From Acidobacteriota bacterium (GTDB taxonomy: Bacteria > Acidobacteriota > Terriglobia > Acidiferrales > UBA7541): DNA of 15,407 nucleotides. The position numbers and the translations under genes are program-made. Shown in pieces: positions 13,755 to 15,407 of this stretch (positions within the stretch are counted from its first letter, which is position 1; each line of letters starts with the position of its first letter). The notes under the pieces were generated by a model. It saw only the letters and a program-made list of their open reading frames with translations, was not told where the DNA came from and ran no database searches. Location of the stretch: contig QHYO01000462.1 in assembly GCA_003224135.1 (NCBI GenBank), positions 1 to 15,407 on the forward strand, read 5' to 3'.

Positions 13755-15077
13755 ATGTCTGAATCCTCTGCAATGAAACAGGGGTTTGAGTCGCCAAAAA
13801 CGCCCCAGTCTGAAAATCTGCTGACTCGACTGGGCCCTGGCCTGATTACCGGAGCGGCAGACGACGATCCAAGCGGCGTTGCAACGTACTCGCAAGTGGG
13901 TGCGCAATTCGGCTTCGACATGCTGTGGATTACTCTGTTTTCCTTCCCGCTCATGGCAGCGATTCAAGAAATCTGCGGCCGCCTGGGCCGCATCACGGGC
14001 ATGGGCGTCACAGCGAATCTTACAAAGTCCTACCCAAAAAGCCTCGTCGGTTTCTTGGTTTTGCTGTTGTGCGTAGCCAATGTCTTTAACTTAGGCGCGG
14101 ATATTTCCGCGATGGCGGCGGGAATGCAATTGGTCGCCGGGGGCAAGGCCGAAGCCTACGCCGTCCTATTTGGAGTGATTTCTCTTCCGCTTCAAGTTTA
14201 CGTACCTTACCGCAAATATATTCATTATTTAAAGTGGCTCACATGGGCGCTATTTGCGTATGTCGTGACAGCTTTTGTCGTTCACGTGCCGTGGGGACGG
14301 GCTCTTCGAGCTACCGTTGTTCCCTCTGTCTCACTCGATGCGAACTACTTGATGGCACTAGTCGCGGTTCTCGGCACGACCATAAGCCCATACATGTTTT
14401 TTTGGCAGACATCACAAGAAGTCGAAGAAGTCAAAATCAACAGAGATGAATCTCCGCTCAAGAAAAAGCCCTTTCAAGCGTTTGAACAATTCAGGCGCAT
14501 CGCTTTCGACACGCGCGTCGGAATGGCGATGTCCAATCTGGTGGCCTTCTTCATCATCCTTACAACCGCTACGACGGTACGTGTTTCGGGTAGCGCCAAC
14601 GAAATCAAGACCGCTGCCGATGCTGCCAAAGCTCTCGAACCTCTGGCTGGGCACTACGCTTTTCTGGTTTTTGCGGCGGGAATCGTGGGAACCGGAATGC
14701 TTGCGATTCCCGTGCTGGCTGGCTCTGCGGCTTACGCGGTGTCCGAACTCTTCAAGTGGCGCGCGAGCCTTGAAAGCAAACCAAGCCGCGCGCGAAAATT
14801 CTATTACGTCATTGCCGCCGCGACGATCCTGGGTCTCGGTCTGAACCTCGTTGGCTTCAATCCAATCCGAGCCTTGTTTCTGTCGGCACTGCTCAATGGC
14901 CTGGTCGCTGTACCCTTCATGTTCTTACTCATGCTCATTTCGATGAATCCCGCCATCGTGGGCAAATTCCAGCTGCCTTTTTACTTGCGCCTCATTGGTT
15001 GGGTGGCAACAGGCCTCATGGCAGGCGCCTCGCTGGCCTTCCTAGCAACCGTTCTGCACGGATTTTGGGCTCGATAG
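13755..15077 (+). CDS. NRAMP-family divalent metal transporter, atypical clade
   Basis: A 440-residue inner-membrane protein with about 11 hydrophobic segments, of NRAMP family length and layout. The TM1 motif reads ADDDPSGVATYSQVGAQFG (D38, P39, S40, G41), where classical MntH has DPGN. The TM6 region reads TTISPYMFFWQ (S211, P212, Y213), where classical members have a methionine and histidine in MPH. The two TM1/TM6 breaks are thus kept, but the asparagine and methionine that coordinate Mn2+/Fe2+ are replaced. This clade is common in soil bacteria as NRAMP-like divalent metal transporters. Loss of the methionine is a known feature of NRAMP-related magnesium transporters, so Mg2+ or another hard cation is possible. 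ATG 13755 has GAGGAG 7 bases upstream. The 211-base leader has an inverted repeat. No mntR-like regulator is adjacent. Confidence 0.88.
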   Translation: MSESSAMKQGFESPKTPQSENLLTRLGPGLITGAADDDPSGVATYSQVGAQFGFDMLWITLFSFPLMAAIQEICGRLGRITGMGVTANLTKSYPKSLVGFLVLLLCVANVFNLGADISAMAAGMQLVAGGKAEAYAVLFGVISLPLQVYVPYRKYIHYLKWLTWALFAYVVTAFVVHVPWGRALRATVVPSVSLDANYLMALVAVLGTTISPYMFFWQTSQEVEEVKINRDESPLKKKPFQAFEQFRRIAFDTRVGMAMSNLVAFFIILTTATTVRVSGSANEIKTAADAAKALEPLAGHYAFLVFAAGIVGTGMLAIPVLAGSAAYAVSELFKWRASLESKPSRARKFYYVIAAATILGLGLNLVGFNPIRALFLSALLNGLVAVPFMFLLMLISMNPAIVGKFQLPFYLRLIGWVATGLMAGASLAFLATVLHGFWAR

Positions 15078-15197
15078 TTTATTTTGGGTTGTTCCTTCCC
15101 GATTTTTTAGCTCCTGTTCTAAGGACTTCCTTCTCCTTCATGCAACGCTGCATCTCATCGTAAACTCCACGCCTTTTCACGATCGGCGCGACCGTAA

Positions 15198-15235
15198 AGG
15201 AACGTCTACAGGAACGTCGGCACATGCCTACAGGA
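15198..15235 (+). repeat. Short tandem and dispersed repeats upstream of the last gene
   Basis: AGGAACGTC occurs at 15198-15206 and 15210-15218 (12-base period). CTACAGGA occurs at 15206-15213 and 15228-15235. They lie 80-115 bases upstream of the alcohol dehydrogenase start and could be operator half-sites, or chance. Confidence 0.35.
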
Positions 15236-15313
15236 TGTAACGCATCGATGACGCCTCCCGCCTGGCAGTAGCCTAGCGAACTAGCTGGCCCGAAATTCAC
15301 GGGAGAACTGTTT

Positions 15314-15407
15314 ATGAAAGCCGTCGGTTACGAAAGCAAAGAAAAAATGGCGGTATCATCGCGCGCCAAGCCGACTTTGAAGGCGCCGACCGACGCCTTG
15401 CTGCGAG
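15314..15407 (+). CDS. Probable zinc-type alcohol dehydrogenase, N-terminus only
   Basis: Only 31 codons are in the window. They read MKAVGYESKEKMAVSSRAKP followed by TLKAPTDALLR. The MKAV opening, the polar turn and the PTDALLR end match the start of zinc-dependent medium-chain alcohol / formaldehyde dehydrogenases, which open with an MKAV-xx-G-K pattern and reach PTDAIVRV at about this point. The zinc and NAD sites lie beyond the window, so the call rests on this short motif. GGGAG lies 8 bases before the ATG. Such enzymes oxidise alcohols or handle aldehydes in the cytoplasm. Confidence 0.55.
   Translation, partial: MKAVGYESKEKMAVSSRAKPTLKAPTDALLR

Overview
The window looks like chromosomal DNA of a free-living soil or sediment bacterium, most likely an Acidobacteriota (Terriglobia-like) genome or MAG. 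GC is moderately high (mid-50s % by eye). The gene content fits that phylum: a sugar-oxidation operon (GMC flavoprotein, gluconate-dehydrogenase small subunit, Gfo/Idh/MocA dehydrogenase, NupG-type permease), a UdgX-type uracil-DNA glycosylase, a stand-alone CHAD protein, and several small exported proteins of types I associate with acidobacterial genomes. The taxonomic call is inference; there is no rRNA or marker gene here. I see no IS element, integrase, tRNA, rRNA or CRISPR array.

Layout. (1) 1-4316, minus strand: a tightly spaced operon read from right to left: GMC oxidoreductase, Tat-signal gluconate 2-dehydrogenase subunit 3 (broken by a frameshift), Gfo/Idh/MocA oxidoreductase, and an MFS nucleoside/sugar symporter cut by the window edge. 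Together they suggest periplasmic oxidation, uptake and cytoplasmic oxidation of a sugar or polyol. (2) 4515-5964, plus strand: a CHAD protein followed by a small charge-segregated protein. (3) 6000-6638, minus strand: a UdgX-type glycosylase carrying the lysine/arginine-rich loop and the histidine that traps uracil-DNA covalently. It converges with the previous gene over a short GC hairpin with a T run. (4) 7061-12616, plus strand: an MsbA-like ABC exporter, an exported protein with kinase-fold-like signatures interrupted by an in-frame TGA, a phospholipase D-fold protein with a lysine-rich tail, a small exported protein, and an exported purple-acid-phosphatase-like metallophosphoesterase. 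This reads as an envelope or phospho-metabolism block. (5) 12930-13543, plus strand: a small exported protein (TTG start) and a 51-residue Lmo0937-like membrane protein (GTG start). (6) 13755-15077, plus strand: an NRAMP-family metal transporter with atypical metal-site motifs. (7) From 15314, plus strand: the first 31 codons of a probable zinc-type alcohol dehydrogenase.

The main points for a second look are two gene-breaking lesions next to apparently intact partners (a frameshift at about 2380-2430 and an in-frame TGA at 9675-9677), the kinase-like reading of the interrupted exported protein, the degenerate second HKD motif and basic tail of the PLD protein, and long perfect hairpins that overlap stop codons at 5382-5384 and 13314-13316. 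I did not find a clear-cut new defence or mobile system. The least-explained block is 8940-12616.
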